Part shown: piece by piece, positions 19,468 through 27,694 of the stretch
How the letters are laid out: each line of letters starts with the position of its first letter
Position numbering within the stretch: the first letter of the stretch is position 1
NCBI RefSeq assembly: GCF_025857195.1
Contig: NZ_CP109787.1
Coordinates: 2,731,501 to 2,795,500 of the forward strand
DNA length: 64,000 bases
Direction: 5' to 3'
DNA from: Leisingera thetidis
GTDB lineage: Bacteria; Pseudomonadota; Alphaproteobacteria; Rhodobacterales; Rhodobacteraceae
Notes under the pieces: model-generated
Databases searched by the model: none
Told to the model about the DNA's origin: nothing
The model's input: the letters and a program-made list of their open reading frames with translations, nothing else
Translations under genes and position numbers: made by a program

Positions 19468-20355
19468 ATGGCCCTGAAGATCGAAATGCTGCGCACCTTC
19501 TGCACCGTGGCGCAGACCGGGAACCTGTCAGAGGCGGCAAACCGGCTGGGCCGGACTCAGTCGGCTGTTTCCATGACGCTGAAACAGATGGAGGAGCATC
19601 TGGGCAAGAAGCTGTTCGAGGGCGAGCGCAAGAACCAGCTGTCGCCGCTGGGGGAGCAAGTCTTTGACCTGGCCCAGAAACAGGTGCGCCAGTTCGATCA
19701 GACGGTGCAGAGCATCGAGATGGCGGCAGAGGCGCTCCACGGTCTGATCCGCATCGTCTCGGTGCCGTCGGTGGCTGCGCTGGTGTTCCCGCCGGTGCTG
19801 GAGCACATGACAGCCAGCTATCCCGGCATAAAGGTCGAACTGCGCGACACCGACACCCAGCAGGTGCTGGATGCGCTGGCCGAGGGAAAGGCCGACATCG
19901 GCATTGCCTCGGGCTATCATCCGCTGAACGGGGTGAAGGCGGTGCCGCTGTTCGAGGACCGGTTCGGGCTGGTCTGCTCCACCGGCCACCCGCTGATGCA
20001 GCAGGCCGGCCCGCCCGTCATTGCCGACATCATCGGCCCCGCCTTTGTCCGCAACGCCCTGTGCGGCCTGATCCGGAACGCGCATTTCGTCGAGGCCAGC
20101 GGCACGGCGGATGTAACGATCCACAACACCCATTCGCTGATCACCATGGTGCGGACCGGCAAATGGGTGACGGTGCTGCCGGAAACCGTGGCCCGGTTCA
20201 TGCCCGACTCGACGGCGTTCCGTCCGATTGCCGACCTGCCGGACAAGCGCGAGGTCTACCTCTACCAGCGCGAACGCTCGCGCTTTGCCGCGCTGACCGA
20301 AGACTGCTGCGCCTTCATCCGCTCCAGCGGCCTGTTCAGCAACCTGGCCGGCTGA
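19468..20355 (+). CDS. LysR-family regulator, divergent from the aldehyde dehydrogenase
   Basis: A 295-residue LysR regulator that starts at ATG 19468. The helix-turn-helix is in residues 4-62 (QTGNLSEAANRLGRTQSAVSMTL), and the effector-binding domain follows (about 88-290). The start has no clear ribosome site and a palindrome abuts it, which may mean tight autoregulation. By position it controls the divergent aldehyde dehydrogenase and perhaps the whole operon to the BCCT gene. The effector is probably the imported solute or an intermediate. Confidence 0.9.
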   Translation: MALKIEMLRTFCTVAQTGNLSEAANRLGRTQSAVSMTLKQMEEHLGKKLFEGERKNQLSPLGEQVFDLAQKQVRQFDQTVQSIEMAAEALHGLIRIVSVPSVAALVFPPVLEHMTASYPGIKVELRDTDTQQVLDALAEGKADIGIASGYHPLNGVKAVPLFEDRFGLVCSTGHPLMQQAGPPVIADIIGPAFVRNALCGLIRNAHFVEASGTADVTIHNTHSLITMVRTGKWVTVLPETVARFMPDSTAFRPIADLPDKREVYLYQRERSRFAALTEDCCAFIRSSGLFSNLAG

Positions 20356-20399
20356 ACGGATCCTAAGGCGGCAGCGGCGCCGCCGCTTGGCGGGCGGCC

Positions 20400-21161
20400 T
20401 CAGGCCAGGTGGAAGGACAGGAACGGATCGGCCCCGTCGCCGTCCCGCAGCCAGCGCGCCCGGATCCCGAAGAACTCCGAAACCGTCTCCGGCCGCAGCG
20501 CCTGCTGCGGCGTGCCCAGCGCCACCAGACGCCCCCGCGACAGCACCGCGACCCGGTCGCAGGTCATGGCCTGGTTGAGGTCATGCAGGGCCACCACCGT
20601 GGTCACCTTCAGGTTCCGGATGCAGTCCAGGATCGACAGCTGATGCTGAATGTCCAGATGGTTCGTCGGCTCGTCCAGCAATAGCAGCCCGGGCCGCTGC
20701 GCCAGAGCGCGGGCGATGTGCAGCCGCTGCCGCTCGCCGCCGGAGAGGGTCGCCCATTCGCGCTGCTCAAAGCCCTCCATGTCGACCGTCCGCAGCGCCT
20801 TGTCCACATGCAGGCTGTCCTCGCCGCTCCAGGGCCGCAGCGCCGACAGCCAGGGGGTGCGGCCCAGTTCCACCACCGACCGGGCGGTGATGCGCTCGGC
20901 GGTATCGGCCTGCTGCTCGACAATCGCCACCCGCTGGGCGATCTGGCGGCGCTTCAGCCGGGCCAGCGGCTGATCCGCCAGCAGCACCTCGCCCTCCGAC
21001 GGGCGTGCCAGTCCGGCCAGCAGCCGCATCAGCGTCGACTTGCCGGAGCCGTTTGGCCCCACCAGCGCCAGCGTCTCGCCCGGCTGCACCGCCAGCGACA
21101 CATCCGACAGCAGCAGCTTGCCGCGCACCGCATAGGACAGGCTGCGGGCTTCGATCCTCAT
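20400..21161 (-). CDS. btuD: ABC transporter ATPase of a cobalamin importer
   Basis: A 253-residue FecE/BtuD-type ATPase that energises corrinoid uptake. Walker A is GPNGSGKST (about residues 35-43), the signature is LSGGERQR, Walker B is LLLLDEP, and the switch His is in ALHDLNQA. It starts at ATG 21159-21161 and overlaps the permease stop by four bases. The cobalamin assignment comes from the riboswitch ahead of the operon; by sequence alone it could equally serve a ferric siderophore. Confidence 0.9.
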   Translation of the reverse strand: MRIEARSLSYAVRGKLLLSDVSLAVQPGETLALVGPNGSGKSTLMRLLAGLARPSEGEVLLADQPLARLKRRQIAQRVAIVEQQADTAERITARSVVELGRTPWLSALRPWSGEDSLHVDKALRTVDMEGFEQREWATLSGGERQRLHIARALAQRPGLLLLDEPTNHLDIQHQLSILDCIRNLKVTTVVALHDLNQAMTCDRVAVLSRGRLVALGTPQQALRPETVSEFFGIRARWLRDGDGADPFLSFHLA

Positions 21162-22207
21162 CGCGCGGTCCTCTGCCCGCGCACCAGGATGACGGCGAAG
21201 GCCGGCGCGCCGATCAAGGCGGTAACCACCCCGATCGGCAGCACCTGGCCGGGGATGATGATGCGGGAGACAATGTCGGCGCCGATCAGGAACACCGCCC
21301 CGGTCAGGGCGGCGGCCGGCATCAGCCTGCGGTGGCCGGGACCGACCAGAAAGCGCGCCGCGTGGGGGATCACCAGGCCGACAAAGCCGATCGAGCCGAC
21401 GATCGATACCATCACCGCGGTCATCAGCGCGGTGGCAAAGATCAGCACCACCTGCACCCGCCGCACCGGGATGCCCAGCGCCGCGGCGGAATCGGTGCCG
21501 AAGGTGAAGGCATCCAGCGCCCGCGCATGGAACCGGCAGATCACCCAGCCCGCCAGCGCCAGCGGCACCGCCAGCCACACGTCCGGCCAGCGCACGCCGC
21601 TGAGGTTGCCCATCAGCCAGAACATGATGCCGCGGGCCTGATCGGCATTGGCGGACTTGGCGATGATGAAGGCGGTCAGCGCGTTGAACAGCTGCGAGCC
21701 GGCGATGCCCGCCAGCACGATCTGCGCCGCCGCCGCCCGGCTGCCCCCTGCCCCGGCGGCGCGCGCCAGCAAAGCGACAAAGCCGAAGGCCAGCAGCGCC
21801 CCGTTGAAGGCGCCAAAAGACAGCGACAGAGCCCCGCCGCCAAGCCCGGCAATGGTGACAGCCACCGCCCCGGTGGAGGCGCCGGCCGAAATTCCAAGAA
21901 TGTAAGGATCGGCCAGCGCATTGCGCAGCAGGGCCTGCAGCACCACCCCGGTCACCGCCAGCGCCGCACCGCAGGCCCCCGCCACCAGTGCCCGCGGCAG
22001 CCGGTAGCTCCAGATGATGCCCTGGTCCACCGGGTCCACCGGCAGCCCCGCTCCGGCCAGTTTGTTGGCCAGAACCGACAGGACAAGGTCAGGCGCAAGC
22101 GCGGTTTCCCCGATCATTGCGCCCGCCAGAACCGCCGCAGCCAACACCGGCAGGGCCAGACAGACGCCCCTGACGCCCTGCCATGCAACTGCGGCGGCCG
22201 CGCTCAT
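21158..22207 (-). CDS. btuC: FecCD-family permease of a cobalamin importer
   Basis: A 349-residue inner-membrane permease with about ten helices. It shows FecCD/BtuC hallmarks: RLPRALVAGACGAALAVTG near the N-terminus, DPYILGISAGASTGA, and the C-terminal GFVGLVIPHAARFLVGPGH coupling segment. The ATG at 22205-22207 overlaps the binding-protein stop by four bases, so binding protein, permease and ATPase are translationally coupled. It transports corrinoids (or a metal chelate) from periplasm to cytoplasm. Confidence 0.92.
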   Translation of the reverse strand: MSAAAAVAWQGVRGVCLALPVLAAAVLAGAMIGETALAPDLVLSVLANKLAGAGLPVDPVDQGIIWSYRLPRALVAGACGAALAVTGVVLQALLRNALADPYILGISAGASTGAVAVTIAGLGGGALSLSFGAFNGALLAFGFVALLARAAGAGGSRAAAAQIVLAGIAGSQLFNALTAFIIAKSANADQARGIMFWLMGNLSGVRWPDVWLAVPLALAGWVICRFHARALDAFTFGTDSAAALGIPVRRVQVVLIFATALMTAVMVSIVGSIGFVGLVIPHAARFLVGPGHRRLMPAAALTGAVFLIGADIVSRIIIPGQVLPIGVVTALIGAPAFAVILVRGQRTAR

Positions 22208-23214
22208 TCGCCGGCGCCGATCGCGCTGAGTTCAGCGGCCAGATCCTCCAGCGCCGGAATCGCCCGAATGGTGGCATCCATCGCCTGGGCGTCCATCACC
22301 ACGATGCGGCCGTTCTTCACAGCATCCATCTGGCTGGCGACCGGGTCGGTGCGCAGGAACTCCAGCTTTTTCTCGTGGTCATCTGCGGCAAAGCGGCGGC
22401 GGTCCATGCGGGCAATCACGATCACCGTCGGGTTGGCCCTGGCGATGGTTTCCCAGCCGACGGTGGGCCATTCCTCGTCCGTTTCGATCACATTGCGCAG
22501 GCCCAGCTGCTGCATCATGTAGCCGGGCGCGCCTTTTTGGCCGGCCACAAACGGGTCACTCTCCAGTTCGGGCGACGAAAACCAGAACACGGCAGAGGCA
22601 TCCTCCAGCGCAACCTCCTGCGCCTTGGCAACAGCCGCGGCTTCGCGCGCCTTGTAGCCGGCCACCAGTTCGGCGCCCTTTTCCGCTTCGCCGAAGATCG
22701 CTGCCAGTTCCTCGATGCCCTGATAGAGGCTGCCGGTGGTGAACATCTGCGTGCGGGTGCCGTCGCCGCCGGTGGTGTTGTCCTTGCCGACGCAATCGGC
22801 GGGCATCACATAGGTCGGGATGCCGAGGTCATGGAACTGCTCGCGCTTGGCAACGATGCCTTCGGGTCCGACGTGCCATTCGTATTGCGCCGCCACCAGG
22901 CCGGGGCGCTTGGCCACCACGCTTTCAAAGCTCGGGTCGTTGTCGGCCAGCCGTTCGACCTTGGCGTTCACGTCTGCATATTCCGGCAGCACGTCGTTGA
23001 ACCAGACCGAGGTGCCCAGCACCTTGTCGCCCAGCCCCAGCGCATAGAGCACTTCTGTGGCAGCCTGGCCAACCGTCACGGAGGACGCCGCAGGCGCCTC
23101 GAAGGTGACGGACTGGCCGCAGTTTTCGATGGTCAGCGGAAAGCTTTCGCCGGCAGCCGCAGCCTGGGCCGCGAGAGTGAAGGACAGGCCGATCAGGCCG
23201 GAACGCAGGAACAT
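22204..23214 (-). CDS. btuF: Periplasmic binding protein of a cobalamin importer
   Basis: A 336-residue substrate-binding protein of the FecB/BtuF class. A short signal peptide (about residues 1-22, ending AAQAAAAG) exports it to the periplasm. The two lobes of the class III binding-protein fold follow, with ATEVLYALGLGDKVLGTS in the first lobe. Pairs of Cys (CGQSV and PADCVGK) could form a disulphide. It starts at ATG 23212-23214, about 180 bases downstream of a cobalamin riboswitch, which supports corrinoids as the ligand over siderophores. Confidence 0.87.
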   Translation of the reverse strand: MFLRSGLIGLSFTLAAQAAAAGESFPLTIENCGQSVTFEAPAASSVTVGQAATEVLYALGLGDKVLGTSVWFNDVLPEYADVNAKVERLADNDPSFESVVAKRPGLVAAQYEWHVGPEGIVAKREQFHDLGIPTYVMPADCVGKDNTTGGDGTRTQMFTTGSLYQGIEELAAIFGEAEKGAELVAGYKAREAAAVAKAQEVALEDASAVFWFSSPELESDPFVAGQKGAPGYMMQQLGLRNVIETDEEWPTVGWETIARANPTVIVIARMDRRRFAADDHEKKLEFLRTDPVASQMDAVKNGRIVVMDAQAMDATIRAIPALEDLAAELSAIGAGE

Positions 23215-23389
23215 GACTTTCGATCTCCATGTGTCAATGACCGGAGAACGGGTGAAAGGGCATTGACCGGTGAGGCGAGGCGGACAACCGGGGCCTTCCG
23301 CCTGTGCAGCCGAGCCGGGTCCGGCAGCGGTGGCACGTTTTCATCGGCAACCTCCCCGGACAACCCCGCCCGGTGTGTTTCGGTTTTGC

Positions 23390-23565
23390 CGGCAGGTCTC
23401 CTGACTGGCGGGTCACTGTCTGTCCCGTCTTCCCAGACCGTTGCGGGCCAGTGACACGATGGGACAGCTCTCGCCGCCTACAGTTGCGGGGGCAGTTCCG
23501 TTTGGCGCCCGAAAGCACCGCGGATTCCCTCTTAGCCCTTGCGGGACCGGTAGAGCGCGGGTAGC
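23390..23565 (-). promoter_or_regulatory. Cobalamin (AdoCbl) riboswitch
   Basis: Read on the minus strand, conserved elements occur in order: AAGAGGGAATCC, then CTGCCCCCGCAACTGTAGG, GGGAAGACGGG, and the B12 box CAGGAGACCTGCC (complement of about 23391-23404) after CCGCCAGT. This is the standard cobalamin riboswitch architecture. It lies upstream of btuF, so corrinoid binding should repress the importer genes. Confidence 0.93.
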
Positions 23566-23752
23566 GCATCAATTCCGCTGCGGCAAGAAAAAGTTATGCT
23601 GCTCCGGGAAATCTCCGCAAACAGCGCATCTGCGCCGCGGCAAGGACGCCGCCCGGGCGCAGCTGGAGCCGCCGCGTCAAATGCCGGTGCTGCATAGCCG
23701 CCGCGGCTGCCGTCCGGGGCGCAGTTCTGCGCCGGAGAAATATTGATTTTCC
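23566..23752. other. Intergenic stretch upstream of the riboswitch
   Basis: 187 bases between the riboswitch and the AstE/AspA-family stop codon. They should hold the btu promoter; no open frame or strong hairpin was seen. Confidence 0.4.
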
Positions 23753-24796
23753 TCAGATGATCTCATCTTCATCAAACATCGGATCATCCTCCAGCTGCGT
23801 GCTGAGGTCCTCTACCGTGTCCCCGGCCCTCTCAAAGGAACGGATGCTGCCCAGATTGAACACGGCGTCCCCCTCGTTCACCACCGGCATCATCGCGCGG
23901 CCGACTATAAGCCCGTCGAAAGGCGCCAGGATTTCCTGGTCCTCCTCCCCAAAGGGGTCGGAAACGGATCCCATCAGCTCCCCCTGCCGGACCAGCCCGC
24001 CATCGGCTTTGTACACTCTGAGGAGGCCGCCCATTGGCGCCCGCAGCCATTTGCTGGAAGAACAGAACTGCGGCGGTGTCTTGGGTTTGGAAATGCCTTT
24101 GGCCGGCAGCATCCCCATGTGCCGCATTACCCGCAGGATGCCGGCCAGCCCGGCCCTGACCGACAACTCGTCAAAGCGCAGCCCCTCGCCCGCCTCATAC
24201 AGAAGGACATCCTTGCCCATCTCCATGGCCGCGCTGCGCAGGGAACCTTCGCGAAGAGCGGACCGCATCACGATGGGCGGGCCGAAGACTCCGGCGAGGT
24301 CCCGGGCGCGCGGGTTGCCGGGCGGGATGCGGATCTGCGGAAAGTTCGTCCGATGGATCGCCGCCGAGTGCAAATCGATCCCGAGATCCGACCGGGCGAC
24401 AATTTCGGTCATAAACAAATGCGCCAGACGCGACGCCAGCGATCCATGCTCGCTGCCGGGAAACACCCGGTTGAGATCCCGCCTGTCAGGCAGATAGCGG
24501 GACCTGCTGATGAAGCCGAAGGCGTTGACAATCGGCACCGCGATCAGAGTGCCCTTGAGCACCGCCAGGTTCGGCGTCCGCAGCAGCCGGCGCACGATTT
24601 CCACACCGATCACTTCGTTGCCATGCACGCCGCCGCTGACAAAAATCACCGGCCCGTCCCGACGGCCATGCACGACATGCGCCGACATGGTGACCGGCGT
24701 GTGATCGGACAGGACACTGACCGGAAGGTCGACGGTAAGCCGGGATCCCGGCGCCACCTCGGCGTGGCCGATGGTGAAGGGCGGACGCGCCTTCAT
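23753..24796 (-). CDS. Succinylglutamate desuccinylase/aspartoacylase-family protein
   Basis: A 347-residue zinc hydrolase of the AstE/AspA (M14-like) family. Zinc ligands are visible in GGVHGNEVIGVE and in the HSAAIH block. A C-terminal beta domain (LRAPMGGLLRVYKADGG to the end) resembles a biotinyl/lipoyl-like or desuccinylase C-domain. The start ATG at 24794-24796 lies four bases after the rimK stop; an earlier in-frame start would overlap rimK. Family members remove acyl groups from amino acids. The tight coupling to rimK suggests a role with Glu-modified substrates, which is inference. Confidence 0.85.
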   Translation of the reverse strand: MKARPPFTIGHAEVAPGSRLTVDLPVSVLSDHTPVTMSAHVVHGRRDGPVIFVSGGVHGNEVIGVEIVRRLLRTPNLAVLKGTLIAVPIVNAFGFISRSRYLPDRRDLNRVFPGSEHGSLASRLAHLFMTEIVARSDLGIDLHSAAIHRTNFPQIRIPPGNPRARDLAGVFGPPIVMRSALREGSLRSAAMEMGKDVLLYEAGEGLRFDELSVRAGLAGILRVMRHMGMLPAKGISKPKTPPQFCSSSKWLRAPMGGLLRVYKADGGLVRQGELMGSVSDPFGEEDQEILAPFDGLIVGRAMMPVVNEGDAVFNLGSIRSFERAGDTVEDLSTQLEDDPMFDEDEII

Positions 24797-24800
24797 GCCG

Positions 24801-25706
<906 letters not shown>

Positions 25707-26140
25707 ATGTTGTCCTTTTCGGTCTGCCGCGCAGCAGAGGCGCGTTTGGTGGAGGCGGCGGCCAAGCGGGTTTTTCAGCCCCGCATGGCTGGCGGTCGTT
25801 GGAAAGACCAGCCGGACCGCCAGAGAGAGAAACGTCCAGCAGCCGGGTCACATCGCCGGAAGGGAGCCAACGGCGGCCTCCGGCCAATGGGGTGCGGCAT
25901 CTGTATCGAAGCCCCGTCCTGATGAGTTCCGGCTGCTCAGGCAGGCCGTGGCATCAGCAGGCAGCTGCCCGATGCTGCGGTGTCCGGACCGAACCATTTC
26001 AGAGTCAGCGGCGGCAGTCCGGCGCCTGGCACCGGATTTTCCGGAACCATGTTCATCGCGCCGTTGCTCACCAAGGTTGCCGCCCCATCATACATGTGAT
26101 ATTTTTTCGCCCATAGACAAAAATTCATCGGAATTAGCGA
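25707..26140. other. 434-base divergent intergenic region
   Basis: This stretch lies between rimK (leftward) and the 95-residue gene (rightward). Open frames on both strands lack family-like composition and ribosome sites. An AT-rich patch near 26095-26140 (ATATTTTTTCG) probably belongs to the promoter of the small gene. I see no RNA gene or repeat. Confidence 0.45.
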
Positions 26141-26428
26141 ATGTCCACCTTCGACAGCGCTGCTGAAGCTTTGGCAGGGCTTTATGCCCGGGACTTCGGA
26201 GGGAAAACCTCCGGCCGTTATAGAATTCCCCAGAAGCTGCTCCGGGAATTGTGCGGGCGGCACAGGCTTTACGAGGACGACATCACGGAGCTTACGCGTG
26301 CTCTTCTGGAAAAGGGCTATGTTCTGATTGATATGGAGAGCTTCTTTGTGGTTTTGAGTGCCAACTCCTTTGTCAATTACCGGCGGGTCGGCAAAGAAGT
26401 GCTGCCGGGGCTGACCTTCGCAGAGTGA
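26141..26428 (+). CDS. Small protein of unknown function, 95 residues
   Basis: A short, coherent protein (MSTFDSAAEALAGLYARDFG onward) with predicted helices and a RYRIPQKLLRELCGRHRLYE segment, ending in a beta-rich YVLIDMESFFVVLS stretch. The layout could be a small winged-helix or regulatory domain, but I do not recognise it. No signal or membrane segment is present. It precedes the pqi operon by 46 bases in the same direction and might be its first gene. The start is the ATG at 26141; no strong ribosome site is visible. Confidence 0.6.
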   Translation: MSTFDSAAEALAGLYARDFGGKTSGRYRIPQKLLRELCGRHRLYEDDITELTRALLEKGYVLIDMESFFVVLSANSFVNYRRVGKEVLPGLTFAE

Positions 26429-26474
26429 CTCCCGAACCGTTGCGGCACGCGCGGTCTGACTGGACAGGGGTGAA

Positions 26475-27092
26475 ATGGACGCAGAACAACTGATCGCCTG
26501 CCCGGTCTGCGACGTGCTGCACCGGGACCGGGAAGTGGCGGCGCACACCATGGCCAGATGCGCCCGCTGCGGCACGGTTCTGGCCGCGCCCAGATCCGGT
26601 GCGATGACCCGGATCGCGATGCTGTCGCTGACTGCACTGATCCTGCTGGCTGCGGCGGCCGGTTTCCCCTTTCTGGAGCTGAAGGCCCAGGGCCTGTCGC
26701 ACCGGGCCTCGGTGCTGGATGCGGTGCTGGCGTTTTCACGCGGGCCGATGGCGCCCTTGTCGCTGGCCACCGGCCTTCTGATCGTGCTGCTGCCCGCCGC
26801 CCGCTACGGTGCATTGGTCTACACCCTGGCGCCGATGGCCCTGGGCTGGCGCCCGGCGCCGCGGGCGGCTGCCGTCTACCGCTGGGCGGAGCGTCTAAAA
26901 CCCTGGGCCATGGCCGAGATCTTCACAATCGGCGTGGCGGTGGCGCTGGTCAAAGTGTCCGGCCTGGCGCAGGTTGGGCTGGGGCCCGCCTTCTGGGCTT
27001 TTGCCGCGCTTCTGGTGGTGACCATTCTGACCGACAACTCGATTTGCAGGCTGACCGTATGGAAAACCCTGAAGACGCGCGGCGCTTCCTGA
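26475..27092 (+). CDS. pqiA: PqiA (LetA-like) membrane protein, first half
   Basis: A 205-residue inner-membrane protein. An N-terminal zinc-ribbon-like block (CPVCDVLHRDRE then ARCARCGTVL, residues 10-38) is followed by four hydrophobic helices. Enterobacterial PqiA carries two such modules in one chain; here each is a separate gene. The second starts inside the end of this one, a 34-base overlap. With PqiB and PqiC it forms a lipid-trafficking system that spans the periplasm. The start ATG at 26475 follows GGACAGGGG. Confidence 0.88.
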   Translation: MDAEQLIACPVCDVLHRDREVAAHTMARCARCGTVLAAPRSGAMTRIAMLSLTALILLAAAAGFPFLELKAQGLSHRASVLDAVLAFSRGPMAPLSLATGLLIVLLPAARYGALVYTLAPMALGWRPAPRAAAVYRWAERLKPWAMAEIFTIGVAVALVKVSGLAQVGLGPAFWAFAALLVVTILTDNSICRLTVWKTLKTRGAS

Positions 27093-27694
27093 CTGCCGCC
27101 GAAGCCGGGCTGGCAGGCTGCCGCGCCTGCGGCACCGCGAATTCGGGCGGCGCGCAGGCCTGCGCCTGCTGCGGCGGCCCCCTGGACCCAGCCGGACCGG
27201 CCAGCCTGCAGCGGGTCTGGGCCTGGCTGGCCGCCGGGATGATCGCCTATGTCCCGGCCAATATCTGGCCGATGCTGCGCACCACCGCCTTTGGCCGCAC
27301 TTCCGAAAACACGCTGATCGGCGGCATTGCCGAACTGTTCAGCCATGGCTCCTACGGTGTCGCCTTCATCGTGTTCTTTGCCAGCATCGTGATCCCGGTC
27401 GCCAAATTCCTGGCCATCGCCTATCTTGCAGTTTCGGTCCGCAGGCCGGCGGCCCTTGGCAGCCATGGCCGGCTGGCGCTCTATGAAGTTGTCGAGTTCA
27501 TCGGGCGGTGGTCGATGATCGATGTTTTTGTCGTGGCGATCCTGACCGCCCTTGTTCAGCTGGATTTTGCCGCGGCTGTCAGCCCGGGGATTGCAGCGGT
27601 CAGTTTTGCATTGTCGGTTGCCTTCACCATGCTGGCAGCCCAAAGTTTCGATCCGCGGCTGATCTGGAAAGCGGAAAAGCGAGAATATGAATGA
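27059..27694 (+). CDS. pqiA: PqiA (LetA-like) membrane protein, second half
   Basis: A 211-residue inner-membrane protein with a Cys-rich ribbon (CRACGTANS then CACCGGPLD, residues 20-42) and four helices, including MIAYVPANIWPMLRTT and an RWSMIDVFVVAIL segment typical of PqiA. It starts at ATG 27059, inside the preceding gene, and its stop overlaps the pqiB start (ATGA). Split PqiA modules probably associate in the membrane to hold PqiB. Confidence 0.88.
   Translation: MENPEDARRFLTAAEAGLAGCRACGTANSGGAQACACCGGPLDPAGPASLQRVWAWLAAGMIAYVPANIWPMLRTTAFGRTSENTLIGGIAELFSHGSYGVAFIVFFASIVIPVAKFLAIAYLAVSVRRPAALGSHGRLALYEVVEFIGRWSMIDVFVVAILTALVQLDFAAAVSPGIAAVSFALSVAFTMLAAQSFDPRLIWKAEKREYE

Noticed and set aside
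20367..20390. Hairpin AGCGGC-GCC-GCCGCT between the LysR and btuD ends as a terminator
   Set aside because: Short stem with a three-base loop and no T-run on either strand; such GC palindromes are expected by chance here.
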